From Gracilimonas sp965227215 (GTDB lineage: Bacteria; Bacteroidota; Rhodothermia; Balneolales; Balneolaceae), in contig OZ245729.1 of the NCBI GenBank assembly GCA_965227215.1, positions 186,001 to 250,000 of the forward strand: 64,000 bases of DNA, written 5' to 3'. Positions 63,518 to 64,000 of the stretch are shown here, in pieces; positions within the stretch are counted from its first letter, which is position 1, and each line of letters opens with the position of its first letter. Under the pieces are notes generated by a model, which saw only the letters and a list, made by a program, of their open reading frames with translations, was not told the DNA's origin and ran no database searches. A program made the translations under genes and the position numbers.

Positions 63518-64000
63518 TGGAATTTGCAAATCCGCAATGGTTTTGGGCATTATTGGTGCTTCCGGTTCTCATTGGCTTGTACCTGTACCGGTACTTTACT
63601 CATAAGCAGGCAACGCTTTCTTTTTCATCACTAGAACTGCTGGAAGATCTCCCCGGAAACTGGAAAGCACATCTCCACTGGGTACAAGCTCTCTTTCTGT
63701 GGGCAGGTATAGGGTTTTTGATTATTGCTTTGGCGCGCCCACAGGAACGACTTACTACCGTAGAACGCAATGCTGAGGGAATAGATATTGTACTCGTTCT
63801 GGATATGTCGACTTCAATGAGGGCTGAGGATTTGAAACCCAATCGCTTTGAAGCAGCCCGAAACGTGGCCAAGAATTTTGTGGATAAACGTAACTCTGAC
63901 CGAATCGGACTGGTGACCTTTGCCATGAAAAGTTTTACCGTGGTTCCGCCTACCCTCGATTACCGCTTGCTCAAAAGCTTGCTCGACGATCTGGAAATGG
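63517..64000 (+). CDS. batA: BatA-like vWA membrane protein (partial, 3' end outside window)
   Basis: The first 161 codons are seen, from ATG at 63517, overlapping the previous TGA. N-terminal membrane helix (8-24), a second helix (about 58-72), then a von Willebrand A domain: IVLVLDMSTSMRAEDLKPNRFEAARNVAKNF with a MIDAS DMSTS. The aerotolerance protein BatA is of this architecture. Consistent with the Bat locus begun by DUF58. Confidence 0.88.
   Translation, partial: MEFANPQWFWALLVLPVLIGLYLYRYFTHKQATLSFSSLELLEDLPGNWKAHLHWVQALFLWAGIGFLIIALARPQERLTTVERNAEGIDIVLVLDMSTSMRAEDLKPNRFEAARNVAKNFVDKRNSDRIGLVTFAMKSFTVVPPTLDYRLLKSLLDDLEM

Overview
The window looks like chromosome of a free-living, probably marine or saline, bacterium of the Bacteroidota/Balneolota side of the FCB group (something like Gracilimonas or Balneola). 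This is inferred from gene content: BshC bacillithiol synthesis, a DUF151 nuclease fused to a UVR motif, a Bat-type von Willebrand locus, CrtI, a short 'Aquifex-type' aconitase, many lipoproteins, frequent TTG starts and moderate GC. No phylogenetic test could be run. I saw no rRNA, CRISPR array, transposase or phage gene.

Layout. (1) 1-13718, all minus strand: a nine-gene, tightly overlapping operon that resembles a divergent Pel-type exopolysaccharide locus. Transcription runs from a REC-histidine kinase and a REC protein through two PelF-like GT4 glycosyltransferases, a PelG-like exporter, a GAF/GAF/degenerate HD-GYP protein, a GH114-like lipoprotein and a large membrane protein to a DUF2194 lipoprotein with a helical-repeat tail that leaves the window. 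PelA seems split into a hydrolase and a deacetylase-like protein, and the usual PelD c-di-GMP receptor position is held by the altered HD-GYP protein. This is the best candidate for an under-described system. (2) 13826-17471, minus: PspC-domain protein, then 5-formyl-THF cyclo-ligase, bshC and a bifunctional nuclease. (3) 17649-25518, plus: nuoABCDEFGH with a four-helix-bundle ORF, bounded by small inverted repeats, between nuoF and nuoG; a strong terminator follows nuoH and nuoI-N are absent. (4) 25641-31770, plus: a small lipoprotein, a small beta-barrel protein and two tandem PAS/HisKA_2 kinases. (5) 31778-36783: alkaline phosphatase, DEAD-box helicase, FKBP isomerase and an Ala/Ser/Glu-rich lipoprotein. 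(6) 36964-46571, minus: parA, a ribbon-helix-helix protein, recC, recB, recD. (7) 46757-55829, mostly plus: thioesterase, Hpt protein, galE, tRNA-Leu(CAA), cold-shock protein, PagL-like protein, cyclophilin, a 16-residue-repeat surface protein, msrB, a PH-domain protein and crtI. (8) 55836-64000: phosphoesterase, GT2, aconitase, an HExxH membrane protein and a Bat/DUF58 locus interrupted by a convergent M23 peptidase; batA runs off the right edge.

The genes form a cell-surface and envelope theme (exopolysaccharide, OM proteins, sensor kinases, peptidases) around core functions (respiratory complex I, double-strand-break repair, thiol and methionine-sulfoxide redox control, TCA cycle). Protein-family calls rest on motif recognition by eye.
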